DNA from: Myxococcales bacterium
GTDB taxonomy: Bacteria; Myxococcota_A; Polyangia; Nannocystales; Nannocystaceae
DNA length: 64,000 bases
Assembly (NCBI GenBank): GCA_020633295.1
Contig: JACKDW010000001.1
Span: 496,001-560,000 of the forward strand
Direction of reading: 5' to 3'
The notes beneath the pieces are model-generated. The model saw only the letters and a list, made by a program, of their open reading frames with translations. It did no database searches and was not told where the DNA came from. The position numbers were made by a program, and so were the translations under genes. Shown here one piece after another: positions 9,466 to 20,210 of this stretch (position 1 is the first letter of the stretch; every line of letters begins with the position of its first letter).

Positions 9466-10122
9466 TCACGCGTGCGGCTCGGCGTCGTCGACGACCGCGG
9501 GCGCGGCGAGCCTCGCGAGAAACTCCTCGCGCGGGAACAGCTTGCCCGGGCACTGCGTCAGGCGCTTGTCGACGCCGCGGTGCGTCGTCACGCGCGCGGC
9601 GGGGATCTCGAAGCGCGCCATCAGCACGCGCGTGAGCTCGACGAGCGCGTCGAGCATCTCCTCCGGCAGCGCGCGCTGCTCAAAGTTTCCGATCAGACAG
9701 ATCGCGCAGGAGGCCGGCGCGCGCTCCGGGTGAAACAGGTGCGCCGCCCACTCCTGGTAGCGCCAGCGGGCCTGCTCCACGAGCCCGAGCGGCTTCTCCT
9801 GCGGCCGCTTCTTGCCGTTGTTGATCACGAAGTGATACTCGGCGCCCAGCGGGTCGCCGAAGTGGTTGCGGTGGTAGCGATCGATGCCCTCGAGCGTCGC
9901 GTACTCGGCCGCGGTGTGATGCACGACGATCCACTCGTACGGCAGCAGCGGGACGTCGAGCTCGAACATGCCCTCGAACATCGCGCGGTTGCGCGCGCGG
10001 GTCTGCTCGTAGGGGACGCCCGCGGTCCGGGCCGCGGCGCGTCGGGGCGCGAGCCCCAGCGCGGCCGCGCCGCCGAGCGCCAGGGCTGCGGGCGCGTGGG
10101 TCAGCAGTCGCCTGCGTCGCAT
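9466..10122 (-). CDS. Exported N-acetylmuramoyl-L-alanine amidase (amidase_2/PGRP fold)
   Basis: A 218-residue protein with an N-terminal MRRRRLL twin-arginine-like signal and an Ala-rich hydrophobic stretch, then an amidase_2 domain. Zinc-site and catalytic residues are visible in 'IVVHHTAAE', 'AEYHFVIN' and 'TTHRGVDKRLTQCPG' (His and Cys ligands). Such enzymes cleave the bond between N-acetylmuramic acid and L-Ala of the peptidoglycan stem, in the periplasm. The first residues after the signal (to about 60) match no recognised domain. It is probably co-transcribed with the downstream M24 peptidase gene; both appear to be Tat-exported. Confidence 0.9.
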   Translation of the reverse strand: MRRRRLLTHAPAALALGGAAALGLAPRRAAARTAGVPYEQTRARNRAMFEGMFELDVPLLPYEWIVVHHTAAEYATLEGIDRYHRNHFGDPLGAEYHFVINNGKKRPQEKPLGLVEQARWRYQEWAAHLFHPERAPASCAICLIGNFEQRALPEEMLDALVELTRVLMARFEIPAARVTTHRGVDKRLTQCPGKLFPREEFLARLAAPAVVDDAEPHA

Positions 10123-10157
10123 ACCAGCGCCAACGCGCCAGCGCGCGCGGCGATCTG

Positions 10158-11003
10158 TCAGCGCCCGCCGAGCTTGCCGCGCGCCTCGGCGATGCGCGCC
10201 TGCACCACCAAGCGATCGTCGGCGCGCGGGTTCACGTCGAGGTACAGCTCGAGGTCGTCGATCGCGTCGCGGAAGCGGCTCGCGTGGAGGTTGAGCAGGC
10301 CGCGGTCGCGCAGCTGCGCGGTCGCGCTCGGCACCAGCAGCAGGATCCGATCGATCGCCGCGAGCGCGAGCCCGTAGGACCGGCGCCGCACGTAGATCGC
10401 CTTGAGGTTGTTGAGCGCGCGCACCAGGATCTCGCGCGTGCCGGTGGGCTCGAGCATCGCCGGCTCAAACGCGAGCTGCCCCGCGGTCATGCGCTCGAGC
10501 AGCGCCTCGCACTCCGCGGCGTCGAGCAGCGCGCCGCCGTGGAACGCGTCGACGAACACGCCCGGCGCGTCGAGGTCGCAGGCGAGGAAGTGCACCGGGA
10601 AGCTCACGCCCTCGAGCGACAGCCCGAGCCGGCGCCCGACCTCGATGAGCACCACCGAGAGCGAGATCGGGATGCCGAGCCGGCGCTTCAGCACGTAGTG
10701 CAGGTAGCTGTTCTGAGGGTCATAGTAGTCCTCGCTGTTGCCGCGGAAGTTCAGCTCGTCGAACATCCCGCGGCACAGCGCCTCGAGCCGCGCGCGCGGC
10801 TCGCTGGCGCCGCGCAGCTCGTCGCGCAGGCGCGACGCGAGGCGATCGAGCCCGTGCAGCTGCTCGACCACCGCGAGCTCGGGCTGGTCCTCGGCGGCGA
10901 TGACCGCCATCGCCTCGCCGAGGTCGATCGCGCTGTCGGGCCCCTCCGCGATCGCGATGAAGCGCTCTCGCGCGCGCCTGCGCGCTGAACCACTCGAGCT
11001 CAC
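10158..11003 (-). CDS. SirB1-like transglutaminase-core protein with C-terminal TPR
   Basis: A 281-residue protein starting at the GTG at 11003. The 'YYDPQNSYLHYVL' and 'LGIPISLSVVLIEVGRRLGL' stretches and the GVSFPVHFL segment define the SirB1 / Transglut_core2 family. The C-terminal third (about residues 190-281) has TPR-like helices (ALNNLKAIYVRR, RDRGLLNLHASRFRDAIDDLE). The canonical transglutaminase Cys is replaced by Ser in this family, so catalysis is uncertain. Function is unknown despite wide conservation in Proteobacteria and Myxococcota. No signal peptide; probably cytoplasmic. Confidence 0.87.
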   Translation of the reverse strand: MSSSGSARRRARERFIAIAEGPDSAIDLGEAMAVIAAEDQPELAVVEQLHGLDRLASRLRDELRGASEPRARLEALCRGMFDELNFRGNSEDYYDPQNSYLHYVLKRRLGIPISLSVVLIEVGRRLGLSLEGVSFPVHFLACDLDAPGVFVDAFHGGALLDAAECEALLERMTAGQLAFEPAMLEPTGTREILVRALNNLKAIYVRRRSYGLALAAIDRILLLVPSATAQLRDRGLLNLHASRFRDAIDDLELYLDVNPRADDRLVVQARIAEARGKLGGR

Positions 11004-11086
11004 CTACACCTGCTTCCCACGCCAGCTCGTCCGATCTCGTTGGCTCCCGTTCGCTCTTCTCGATCGCTCGCGCGCGCCGTCGCGGC

Positions 11087-11467
11087 CTACAGATCCGGCT
11101 CGATGATGACGGCGGTCCCGTACGCGAGGATCTCGGCGGCGCCGGCCATCACGGTCGAGGTCGTGATCCGCAGGCCGACGACCGCGTTGGCGCCCAGCGC
11201 GAGCGCCTCGGCGCGCAGGCGATCGAGGGACTGCTCGCGGCTCTGCGCCAGCATCGCCGTGTACTGGCTGACCTCGCCGCCGACGAGGTTGCGAAAGCCC
11301 GCGAGGATGTCCATGCCGACGTTGCGCGTGCGCACCGTGTTGCCGCGCACGAGCCCCAGCACGCGGACGACCCGGTAGTTCGGCACGCTGTCGATGGTCG
11401 TGATCATCATCGCGCCAGCGGGTCGCTGCGCGAGATCGGCGGAGTGACGGATCGCGGGGGTGTTCAT
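11087..11467 (-). CDS. YbjQ/DUF74 heavy-metal-binding domain protein
   Basis: A 126-residue single-domain protein. 'VRVLGLVRGNTVRTRNVGMD', 'ALGANAVVGLRITTS' and 'EILAYGTAVII' are the conserved YbjQ (UPF0145) blocks, a family that forms pentameric rings and has been called heavy-metal-binding on structural grounds only. The ATG at 11467 overlaps the stop of the upstream gene in an ATGA arrangement, so the two are probably translationally coupled. Function unknown. Confidence 0.9.
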   Translation of the reverse strand: MNTPAIRHSADLAQRPAGAMMITTIDSVPNYRVVRVLGLVRGNTVRTRNVGMDILAGFRNLVGGEVSQYTAMLAQSREQSLDRLRAEALALGANAVVGLRITTSTVMAGAAEILAYGTAVIIEPDL

Positions 11468-11880
11468 CGCTGCACGTCCTTGTACGGGTCGCTCGCAAAC
11501 GTCGCAAGCCGCACGCGCGCGAACGACCAGACCAGGATCGTCAGCCCGAGCAGCAGCAGCGCCGGCCCGAGCACGGGGGAGACCGCGCCCGCGAGCGTCG
11601 ACGCGACGAAGCCGCCCGCCATCAGCGCGAGCCCGAGCCCGCGCTCGACCCTCGCGCGCCCGCTCGACTCGACCTGCGCGATCGCGTGATCGGCCTCGAC
11701 GCGCGCGAGCCACCCCGCGCCGAGATCGGCCTGCCGCGCGCGCGTGACGATCTCCTCGCGCAGCGCCGGGTCGCTCGCGGCGTACAGCGCGAGCTCCTCG
11801 GTCTCGGCGTCCGAGACCGCGCCGCGCGTGACCTGATCCAGGAGAGCGTCGATCCGCGCGCGCTCGGGGTCGTCCGACAT
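11464..11880 (-). CDS. Small membrane protein coupled to the YbjQ-like gene
   Basis: A 138-residue protein I do not recognise. The N-terminal half is an acidic helical domain resembling a zinc-less anti-sigma-factor-like helical bundle (MSDDPERARIDALLDQVT...). The C-terminal half has two hydrophobic segments at about residues 78-117, followed by a short basic tail. Its stop overlaps the start of the YbjQ-like gene (ATGA), which suggests a shared function at the membrane. An anti-sigma role is only a guess, as no sigma gene is adjacent. Confidence 0.75.
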   Translation of the reverse strand: MSDDPERARIDALLDQVTRGAVSDAETEELALYAASDPALREEIVTRARQADLGAGWLARVEADHAIAQVESSGRARVERGLGLALMAGGFVASTLAGAVSPVLGPALLLLGLTILVWSFARVRLATFASDPYKDVQR

Positions 11881-11984
11881 CGCGGCAATCTACCGCACTT
11901 CGCGGCCCGGAGGCGAACGCCGAAGATGCGCGCGTGAGGAGGCCTCCCCCGCTCGCCGCCGAGCCCGGGCCGCGGGCGCACGAG

Positions 11985-12338
11985 CTACTCGTCCTGCTGC
12001 TTCCGCTCGTCCGGGTGCTCGTTAAACCAGGTCTGCACCGTCTCCTGCGTCAGCTCGACGGTGAGATCGTGCGCGCCGACCTTCACCTGGCAGCCGAGGC
12101 GGCTGTAGGGCCGCACGTCGAAGCCCATGTCGAGGCGGTCCTCCTCCGCCTCCTCCATCTCCGGCAGCGTCCTCAGGCCCACGCGCACGTAGCAGTGACA
12201 CGAGGAGCACGCGCACACGCCCCCGCAGGCCGAGCCCATCTTGACGTGATGGTCCTCCGCGATCTCGAGCAGCGTCTCGCCGGCCTTGGCCTCGATCTTC
12301 TGCTCGCCGTCCGGCCCGATGAAGGTAATCGTCGGCAT
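11985..12338 (-). CDS. fdx: ISC-type [2Fe-2S] ferredoxin
   Basis: A 117-residue adrenodoxin-like ferredoxin, the electron donor of the ISC machinery. Cluster ligands are Cys38, Cys44, Cys47 (CX5CX2C) and Cys83 (SRLGC). Its ATG shares one base with the stop of hscA (TGATG), so translation is coupled. It is the last gene of the ISC operon; no iscX follows. Confidence 0.95.
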   Translation of the reverse strand: MPTITFIGPDGEQKIEAKAGETLLEIAEDHHVKMGSACGGVCACSSCHCYVRVGLRTLPEMEEAEEDRLDMGFDVRPYSRLGCQVKVGAHDLTVELTQETVQTWFNEHPDERKQQDE

Positions 12339-14383
12339 CAGCTGTCCTTTTGAACATCTTGTTCGGCGCGCGCCGGCGCACCGGGATCGTCGTCGACCAG
12401 CTCGGGCGAGTGCCCGCCGCGGCGCTCGTCCAGCGCCGCCTCGCCGGCGAGGGTGTCCTCGACCTCGAACAGGCTCTTGCCCTCCATCCCGGCGTTCAGC
12501 GCACGCTCCATGCGGCGGCGGGCGAAGGGCTCGCTCGCGCGCTCGAGCTGCCCCAGCGCGCTGCGGATCGCGGCCGCGTCCGCGTCGGGCTGGTGCATCG
12601 CCGCGTCCGCGCCCGCGAGCGCGGCCTCGACCCCGGCGCGCTCGTCCGCGGGCAGGATCGCCTCGAGGTGCCCGACCTCCTGCAGCGCCGCGCGCACGGC
12701 CAGGACCACGCGGCCGAGCTCGACGCGCGCCTCGGCGAGGTCGCGCGCGGCGAAGTCCTCGCCCGCGTTGTCGAGGCTCTCCATCACCAGGCGGTCGACC
12801 TCGTCGCTCGACAGCCCGTAGGTCGGCTTGACCTCGACGGACTGCTTGACGCCCGTCATCAGCTCGCGCGCCGTGACCGTCAGCAGCGCGTCGGCGTCGA
12901 GCTGAAACGAGACCTCGACGCGCGCCATCGACGGCGGCAGCCGCGGGATCCCCTTGAGCTCGAAGCGCGCGAGGCTGCGACAGTCCGCGGCCAGCTCGCG
13001 CTCGCCCTGGACGACGTGGAAGGTCATCCCGGTCTGCTGCTCGGAGTAATTCGTGAACACCTGACGCGCGCGGATCGGGATCGTCGCGTTGCGCGGGATC
13101 ACCTTCTCGACGATGCCGCCCATGGTCTCGAGCCCGAGGCTGAGCGGGACCACGTCGAGCAGCGTCACGCCCTCGCGCGCCGAGCCCGAGAGGATGTCGG
13201 CCTGGATCGCGGCCCCGTCCGCGACGACCTTGTCGGGGTCGATGTCCGTCAGCGGCGGGCGCCCGAACAGCTTCTCGACCCGGGCGCGCACCAGCGGCAC
13301 GCGCGTCGAGCCCCCGACCATGACCACGCCGTCGAGCTCCTGCGCGCGCACGCCGGCGTCGCGCAGCGTCGCGCGGCAGGCCTTGACGGTCCGGCGCACG
13401 AGCGCGTCGATCTGCGCGTCGAGCTCGTCGCGCGTCACGACCGCGTCGCGCAGCCCGACTCCCGGCAGCGACACCGTCACGCGCTCGCGCTCGCTCAGCG
13501 CCTCCTTGGCCGCGCGCGCGACCAGCCGCGCCTCCTCGCGCTGCAGATCGCTCGGCGCCGTCGCGCCCGCGCGCTCGAGCAGGTGAGCCGCGAGCGCGCG
13601 GTCGAAGTCGTCGCCGCCCAGCGCGCTGTCGCCCCCCGTCGCGATCACCTGGAACACGCCGGCGCGCAGCCGCAGCACGCTGATGTCGAAGGTCCCGCCG
13701 CCGAGGTCGTAGACCGCGAACAGCCCCTCGCCGCCGCGGTCGAGCCCGTAGGCGAGCGCCGCCGCGGTCGGCTCGGCGAGCAGGCGGTAGACCTTGAGCC
13801 CCGCGATGCGCCCCGCGTCGCGCGTCGCCTGCCGCTGGGCGTCGTCGAAGTACGCCGGCACGGTGATCACCGCGCCGTCGACCGGCGCGCCCAGCTCGGC
13901 CTCGGCGCGGCGCTTGAGCACCGCGAGGATCTCGGCCGAGACCTCGATCGGCGTGCGCAGGCGCGGCGCGCCGCCCGGCGCGGCGGGCCCGACGTCGAGG
14001 CGCAGCAGGCCCGGCGTCTGCGGGTCCGGCACGACGCGGTAGGGGTGCGAGAACGTGATGTCCTCGAGGCCACGTCCCATGAAGCGCTTGACGCTGCTCA
14101 CGACGCGCGACGGGTGCTCGAGCTGCTCGCGCGCGGCGGCGTAGCCGACCACCGCCGCGTCGCCCGCGTAGCTGACGATCGAGGGCAGCAGCGCGCGCCC
14201 CTCGGCGTCCGCGAGCGGCCTGGGCTCCGCGCCGCGCGGGGCCACGGCCACCAAGCTGTGCGTCGTGCCCAGGTCGATGCCCACGCCGAAGCCGGGTCTG
14301 CGCGCGCGCCCCTTGCGGTCCTCGGGCTCGGCGATCTGGAACAGCCCGCCCGTGTCGTGAATCGAGAGCGATTGTGAAGCCAT
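12338..14383 (-). CDS. hscA: HscA, Hsp70-family chaperone for Fe-S cluster transfer
   Basis: A 681-residue Hsp70 protein: nucleotide-binding domain to about residue 400 (GIDLGTTHSLVAV, DLGGGTFDISVL, GGSTRVPLV), then substrate-binding beta and helical-lid domains. Position between hscB and fdx identifies it as HscA, which with HscB acts on IscU to help hand over clusters. There is a roughly 30-residue N-terminal extension before the first NBD strand, and the C-terminus is acidic without an EEVD motif. The start is the ATG at 14383; a GTG two codons upstream is possible. Confidence 0.95.
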   Translation of the reverse strand: MASQSLSIHDTGGLFQIAEPEDRKGRARRPGFGVGIDLGTTHSLVAVAPRGAEPRPLADAEGRALLPSIVSYAGDAAVVGYAAAREQLEHPSRVVSSVKRFMGRGLEDITFSHPYRVVPDPQTPGLLRLDVGPAAPGGAPRLRTPIEVSAEILAVLKRRAEAELGAPVDGAVITVPAYFDDAQRQATRDAGRIAGLKVYRLLAEPTAAALAYGLDRGGEGLFAVYDLGGGTFDISVLRLRAGVFQVIATGGDSALGGDDFDRALAAHLLERAGATAPSDLQREEARLVARAAKEALSERERVTVSLPGVGLRDAVVTRDELDAQIDALVRRTVKACRATLRDAGVRAQELDGVVMVGGSTRVPLVRARVEKLFGRPPLTDIDPDKVVADGAAIQADILSGSAREGVTLLDVVPLSLGLETMGGIVEKVIPRNATIPIRARQVFTNYSEQQTGMTFHVVQGERELAADCRSLARFELKGIPRLPPSMARVEVSFQLDADALLTVTARELMTGVKQSVEVKPTYGLSSDEVDRLVMESLDNAGEDFAARDLAEARVELGRVVLAVRAALQEVGHLEAILPADERAGVEAALAGADAAMHQPDADAAAIRSALGQLERASEPFARRRMERALNAGMEGKSLFEVEDTLAGEAALDERRGGHSPELVDDDPGAPARAEQDVQKDS

Positions 14384-14419
14384 CAGCACAGTCCGTCGCG
14401 CCGCGCGGGCGCGCCTAGC

Positions 14420-14944
14420 TCAGTCGTCGCCGTCGACCTCCTCGAGGAAGCGGCGCAGGTATCGGTGCACGACCAGCGCGCGCGCGGCCGCGGGCGTCTC
14501 GCCGCGACCCAGCGCCGCGATCGCGTCGTCGAGCGCCCCGTCGGCCCGCGTCTCGATCGCGTCGCGCAGCTCGTCGACCGCGTCGTCGTCGCCCCGCGCC
14601 TCCTCGAGCTGCTCGCGCAGCTCGATCATCTCGATGAGGAACGCCTGCGTGGGCCTCGGCGCCCCGGTCTCGGGGTCGCTCGAGTCGAGGTCGACGCCGC
14701 CGAGCTTGACGAGGTACTCGGCGCGCCGCACCGGGTCCCGCAGCGCGCGGTAGGCCTCGTTCAGCGCGCTGCTGCGCTCCATCGCCAGGCGGCGCTCGCC
14801 GGCCGGCGCGCCGACGAAGCGATCGGGGTGCACGGCGCTGGCGAGCTCGAGGTAGCGCCGCTCGAGCGCGTCGCGGTCGAGCGCGTAGCCGCGGTCGAGC
14901 GCGAAGATCTGAAAAAAATCCGCCGTGGGATCGAAGGACACCAT
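14420..14944 (-). CDS. hscB: HscB, J-domain co-chaperone
   Basis: A 174-residue protein with an N-terminal J domain (about 1-75) containing the HPD motif at 39-41, which stimulates the HscA ATPase, and a C-terminal HscB oligomerisation domain that binds IscU. 'DPTADFFQIFALDRGYALD' is a typical HscB opening. It lacks the N-terminal zinc-binding cysteines of some HscB proteins, as E. coli HscB does. It starts at the ATG at 14944, 100 bp downstream of iscA. Confidence 0.93.
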   Translation of the reverse strand: MVSFDPTADFFQIFALDRGYALDRDALERRYLELASAVHPDRFVGAPAGERRLAMERSSALNEAYRALRDPVRRAEYLVKLGGVDLDSSDPETGAPRPTQAFLIEMIELREQLEEARGDDDAVDELRDAIETRADGALDDAIAALGRGETPAAARALVVHRYLRRFLEEVDGDD

Positions 14945-15044
14945 CGTGGCCTCATGCGCGGCTAACAGCCGTACTTTCGTCGTGGGCGAGGTCGTGGCCG
15001 CGCCGCGAGGAGCTTCGTCCGCGGAGCCAGCTCGCCGCGGGCCG

Positions 15045-15416
15045 TCAGAACGCGATCGACTCGCCGCAGCCGCAGGAGTCCTGGACGTTCGGGTTGCTGA
15101 AGCGGAACCCGTGCCCGCGGATGCCGGTCTCGAAGTGAATCTCGGTGCCCTTGAGCAGGATCATGCTCTTCGGGTCGACGACCACGCGCACGCCGTCCTT
15201 GACGAAGACGTGGTCGTTGGCCCTCGGGCTGTCTTCGAACTCGAACAGGTACGAGTACCCCGTGCAGCCGCCGCCGCGGATCCCGAAGCGGATCGCGGCC
15301 TGCGGCGTCCCGCGGCGCGCGAGCTGGTCTCGCATCACCTTGGCGGCGCTGGAGGTCACCGTGAGCAGCGGGCGCGCGGGCGCGGGCTCGGGCGCGGGGG
15401 TGGTCGTCTCGGTCAT
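15045..15416 (-). CDS. iscA: IscA, A-type Fe-S cluster carrier
   Basis: A 123-residue A-type carrier with the three conserved cysteines Cys51 (GGGCTGYSY), Cys115 and Cys117 (SCGCGES). It accepts clusters from IscU and delivers them to apoproteins, especially [4Fe-4S] targets. The first 16 residues are a Pro/Ala/Glu-rich tail absent from E. coli IscA. The ATG at 15416 is preferred over the upstream in-frame ATG at 15440. Confidence 0.93.
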   Translation of the reverse strand: MTETTTPAPEPAPARPLLTVTSSAAKVMRDQLARRGTPQAAIRFGIRGGGCTGYSYLFEFEDSPRANDHVFVKDGVRVVVDPKSMILLKGTEIHFETGIRGHGFRFSNPNVQDSCGCGESIAF

Positions 15417-15481
15417 GGGCTCTCGGGCGACGGCGAGCATATCAAACTGGCTCCTTCACGCGGCGCGACGCGGGGCGCGGC

Positions 15482-15874
15482 TCAGGCCTCGTCGCCCCCG
15501 CCGTGCTTCTTCCGGTAGTCCTTGATCGCCGCCTTGATCGCGTCCTCGGCGAGCACCGAGCAGTGGATCTTGACGGGCGGGAGCGAGAGCTCCTCCGCGA
15601 TCTGGCTGTTCTGGATCTTCTCGGCGTCCTCGAGGTTCATGCCCTTGACCCACTCGGTCACGAGGCTCGAGCTGGCGATCGCCGAGCCGCAGCCGTAGGT
15701 CTTGAACTTCGCGTCCTTGATGACGCCGTCCTCGACCTTGATCTGCAGCTTCATCACGTCGCCGCAGGCCGGCGCGCCGACGATCCCGGTGCCGACCGTG
15801 TCGTCGTTCTTGTCGAGGCTGCCGACGTTGCGCGGCTGCTCGTAGTGGTCGATGACCTTGTCGCTGTACGCCAT
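15482..15874 (-). CDS. iscU: IscU, Fe-S cluster scaffold
   Basis: A 130-residue scaffold protein. Ligands Cys37 (GAPACGD, with Asp39), Cys62 (YGCGSAIASSS) and Cys105 (KIHCSVLAEDA, preceded by His104) are all present. The 'LPPVKIHC' segment matches the LPPVK motif bound by HscA. It starts at the ATG at 15874, 46 bp after iscS. Confidence 0.97.
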   Translation of the reverse strand: MAYSDKVIDHYEQPRNVGSLDKNDDTVGTGIVGAPACGDVMKLQIKVEDGVIKDAKFKTYGCGSAIASSSLVTEWVKGMNLEDAEKIQNSQIAEELSLPPVKIHCSVLAEDAIKAAIKDYRKKHGGGDEA

Positions 15875-15920
15875 GGGTGACTCTCTCCTCGGGGCGCGGC
15901 CCCGAACGTTGGGGGGTATG

Positions 15921-17144
15921 CTAGTGCGGCGTCCACTCGATGCTGCTGAGATCGATGCCCTCTTGCACCATCTCCCACAGCGGGGACATCTCACGCAGCC
16001 GCTCGACGTGGAACTTGATCTGGTCGGCGACGTAGTCGAGCTCGTCGCGCGTCGTGAAGCGCCCGATCGTCATGCGCAGGCTCGAGTGCGCGAGCTCGTC
16101 GTCGAGGCCCATGGCCCGGAGGACGTAGCTCGGCTCGAGGCTCGCGGAGGTGCAGGCCGAGCCCGATGAGACCGCGATGTCCTTGAGGCCCATCAGCAGC
16201 GACTCGCCCTCGACGTAGGCGAAGCTCATGTTGAGCGTGCCCGGCAGGCGATGCTCGAGCGAGCCGTTGAGGATCGCGTGCGGGATCTCGCTCAGCCGCT
16301 GACGCAGGTGCTCGCGCAGCGCGAAGGTCCGCGCGGACTCGGCGGGCATCGCCTCGCGAGCGAGGCGCGCGGCCTCGCCGAAGCCGACGATGCCCGGGAC
16401 GTTGAGCGTGCCCGAACGGTTGCCGCGCTCGTGCCCGCCGCCGTGGATCTGCGGCGACAGCCGCACGCGCGGGCGCCGGCGCCGGACGTACAGCCCGCCG
16501 ACGCCCTTGGGCCCGTAGATCTTGTGGGCGCTGATGCTCATCAGGTCGATGTTCATCTTCTTGACGTCGATCGGCACCTTGCCGAAGGCCTGCACCCCGT
16601 CGGTGTGGAACAGCACGCCGCGCTCGTGGCAGAGCGCGCCGATCTCCGCGATCGGCTGGATCACGCCGGTCTCGTTGTTGGCGAACATCACCGAGACGAG
16701 GATCGTGTCGTCGCGCATCGCCGCCGCGAGCTGCTCGATCGAGACGAGCCCCTCGGCGTTCACCGGGAGCATCGTGACGTCGCAGCCGTTGCGCTCGAGG
16801 TGCTTGCAGGTGTCGATGATCGCCTTGTGCTCGGTGACCACCGAGATGATGTGCTTGCCCTGCTCGCGCAGGTACTCGGCGACGCCCTTGAGCGCGAGGT
16901 TGTTCGACTCGGTCGCGCCGCTCGTGAAGGTGATCTCCTTCGAGTCCGCGTTGATCGTCTTCGCGATCTCGACGCGCGCGCCCTCGACCGCCTCCTCGGC
17001 CGCCCAGCCGTAGGCGTGCGTGCGGCTCGCCGCGTTGCCGTAGTGGCTCGTCAGGTACGGCATCATCTTGTCGAGCACGCGCTGATCGATCGGCGTGGTC
17101 GCGGCGTAGTCCAAGTAAATGGGCGTCTTGATGCTCATGTTCAT
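15921..17144 (-). CDS. iscS: IscS cysteine desulfurase
   Basis: A 407-residue PLP enzyme that takes sulfur from cysteine as a persulfide for IscU. PLP lysine is Lys208 (SAHKIYG) and the persulfide-forming Cys331 lies in the long mobile loop SSGSACTSASLEPSYVLRA, characteristic of class I (IscS/NifS) desulfurases. Length matches E. coli IscS (404). Two closely spaced ATG codons (17144 and 17138) are possible starts. It follows the MerR-family gene by 31 bp. Confidence 0.97.
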   Translation of the reverse strand: MNMSIKTPIYLDYAATTPIDQRVLDKMMPYLTSHYGNAASRTHAYGWAAEEAVEGARVEIAKTINADSKEITFTSGATESNNLALKGVAEYLREQGKHIISVVTEHKAIIDTCKHLERNGCDVTMLPVNAEGLVSIEQLAAAMRDDTILVSVMFANNETGVIQPIAEIGALCHERGVLFHTDGVQAFGKVPIDVKKMNIDLMSISAHKIYGPKGVGGLYVRRRRPRVRLSPQIHGGGHERGNRSGTLNVPGIVGFGEAARLAREAMPAESARTFALREHLRQRLSEIPHAILNGSLEHRLPGTLNMSFAYVEGESLLMGLKDIAVSSGSACTSASLEPSYVLRAMGLDDELAHSSLRMTIGRFTTRDELDYVADQIKFHVERLREMSPLWEMVQEGIDLSSIEWTPH

Positions 17145-17175
17145 CGCGTGTCGCCTTCTCCGTGGAGACCTGTGG

Positions 17176-17697
17176 TTACTTGCCGACGCCGCTCACCGGG
17201 CGCGGGCTGAGGTGGATGCCGGCGACGAGGCTCGGCGTCGGCTCGTCGTGGCGGCGGTCCGAGGAGCACGAGGAGCACACCTCCTCGGGCGCGTGCGGCT
17301 CGTTGCACACGCGGCAGCCCTCGAGGTAGCCGAGGCTCTCCGCGAGGTCGCGCTCGAGCTGCAAGAGGCGCATGACCTGGGCGCGCGTCTCGTCGAGCTT
17401 GGTGCGGAACAGCTCGCGCACGCTCTGCATCGCCTTGGGCGCGGTCCTCGAGGCCTCGACCGACGCGAGCAGGTCCTGGATCTGCGGGAGGCTGAAGCCC
17501 ATGTCCTGGAGCTTGCTGATCCACGAGACGCGCGCGAGCTCGTCGGGGCCGTACAGGCGGAAGCCGCCGGTCGTGCGCTCCGCCGGCGACAAGAGCCCCA
17601 TCTCCTCGTAGAGGTGAAGCGCGCGCGCGGTCTTGCCGGTCTTTCGGGCCAGCTCGCCGATCTTGATGCGCGTCGACTGCTTGGAATCGCTCGTCAC
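17176..17697 (-). CDS. MerR-family regulator with CX2C...CX2C tail, first gene of the ISC operon
   Basis: A 173-residue protein. A MerR winged-helix domain (KIGELARKTGKTARALHLYEEMGLL, GFRLYG) occupies about residues 11-80. A coiled-coil dimerisation helix follows at 85-125, and then Cys128, Cys131, Cys141 and Cys144 spaced as two CX2C pairs. Four such cysteines could bind zinc or an Fe-S cluster. The gene occupies the slot where IscR (Rrf2 family) usually sits, so I infer it controls the operon. The GTG start at 17697 is chosen because the frame upstream runs into a dyad element and is non-homologous. It could alternatively be a constitutive activator that senses something else. Confidence 0.9.
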   Translation of the reverse strand: MTSDSKQSTRIKIGELARKTGKTARALHLYEEMGLLSPAERTTGGFRLYGPDELARVSWISKLQDMGFSLPQIQDLLASVEASRTAPKAMQSVRELFRTKLDETRAQVMRLLQLERDLAESLGYLEGCRVCNEPHAPEEVCSSCSSDRRHDEPTPSLVAGIHLSPRPVSGVGK

Positions 17698-17710
17698 TTC
17701 ACACTCAAAC

Positions 17711-17727
17711 GTTAACGTGAGGTTAAC
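17711..17727. promoter_or_regulatory. GTTAAC-N5-GTTAAC dyad upstream of the MerR/ISC operon
   Basis: Two GTTAAC hexamers separated by GTGAG form a near-perfect inverted repeat, 14 bp upstream of the MerR-family start. A TTGACA sequence (minus strand, 17754-17759) lies further upstream and could be the -35 element. MerR proteins bind dyads in the spacer between -35 and -10, which fits this placement. The site is inferred. Confidence 0.5.
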
Positions 17728-17898
17728 TTTGACTTGCCACCCAAGCCTGCGGCTGTCAAGCGATCGAACGGTGTACTTATCCCGAGGAAGCCGGCTCTCG
17801 ACCGTTCGCGGGGGTCTGGCGCCAATCGCCGGGAATCGCACCGATGCGTGAGGTTTCCGGCTGCGCGCTTGGCGGCCACAGTCCGTTCGAAACGACGA

Positions 17899-17930
17899 CG
17901 CCCGCGACCCCGACAACGGGGGCGCGGGCG
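17899..17930 (-). terminator. Possible hairpin terminator of the lipoprotein gene at 17951-20158
   Basis: An 8-bp GC stem (17899-17906 with 17923-17930) continues as four more G-C pairs after one mismatch, with a 6-nt loop. It lies 20 bp past the stop codon. There is only a weak T-rich tract after it, as is usual in high-GC genomes. Confidence 0.4.
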
Positions 17931-17950
17931 CGCGGGTGACCGACCGAAGG

Positions 17951-20158
<2,208 letters not shown>

Positions 20159-20193
20159 ACATTTCTCCGCCCGCAATGTGATCAGTTCCTCCA

Positions 20194-20210
20194 ACATTAC
20201 GCTGTAATGT
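20194..20210. promoter_or_regulatory. 17-bp perfect palindrome ACATTAC-N3-GTAATGT
   Basis: It lies 36 bp upstream of the start of the 17951-20158 lipoprotein, in an AT-rich pocket of the divergent intergenic region (20159-20395). A 7-bp half-site with a 3-bp spacer is typical of a homodimeric repressor operator. The regulator is not identifiable from this window. Confidence 0.55.
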
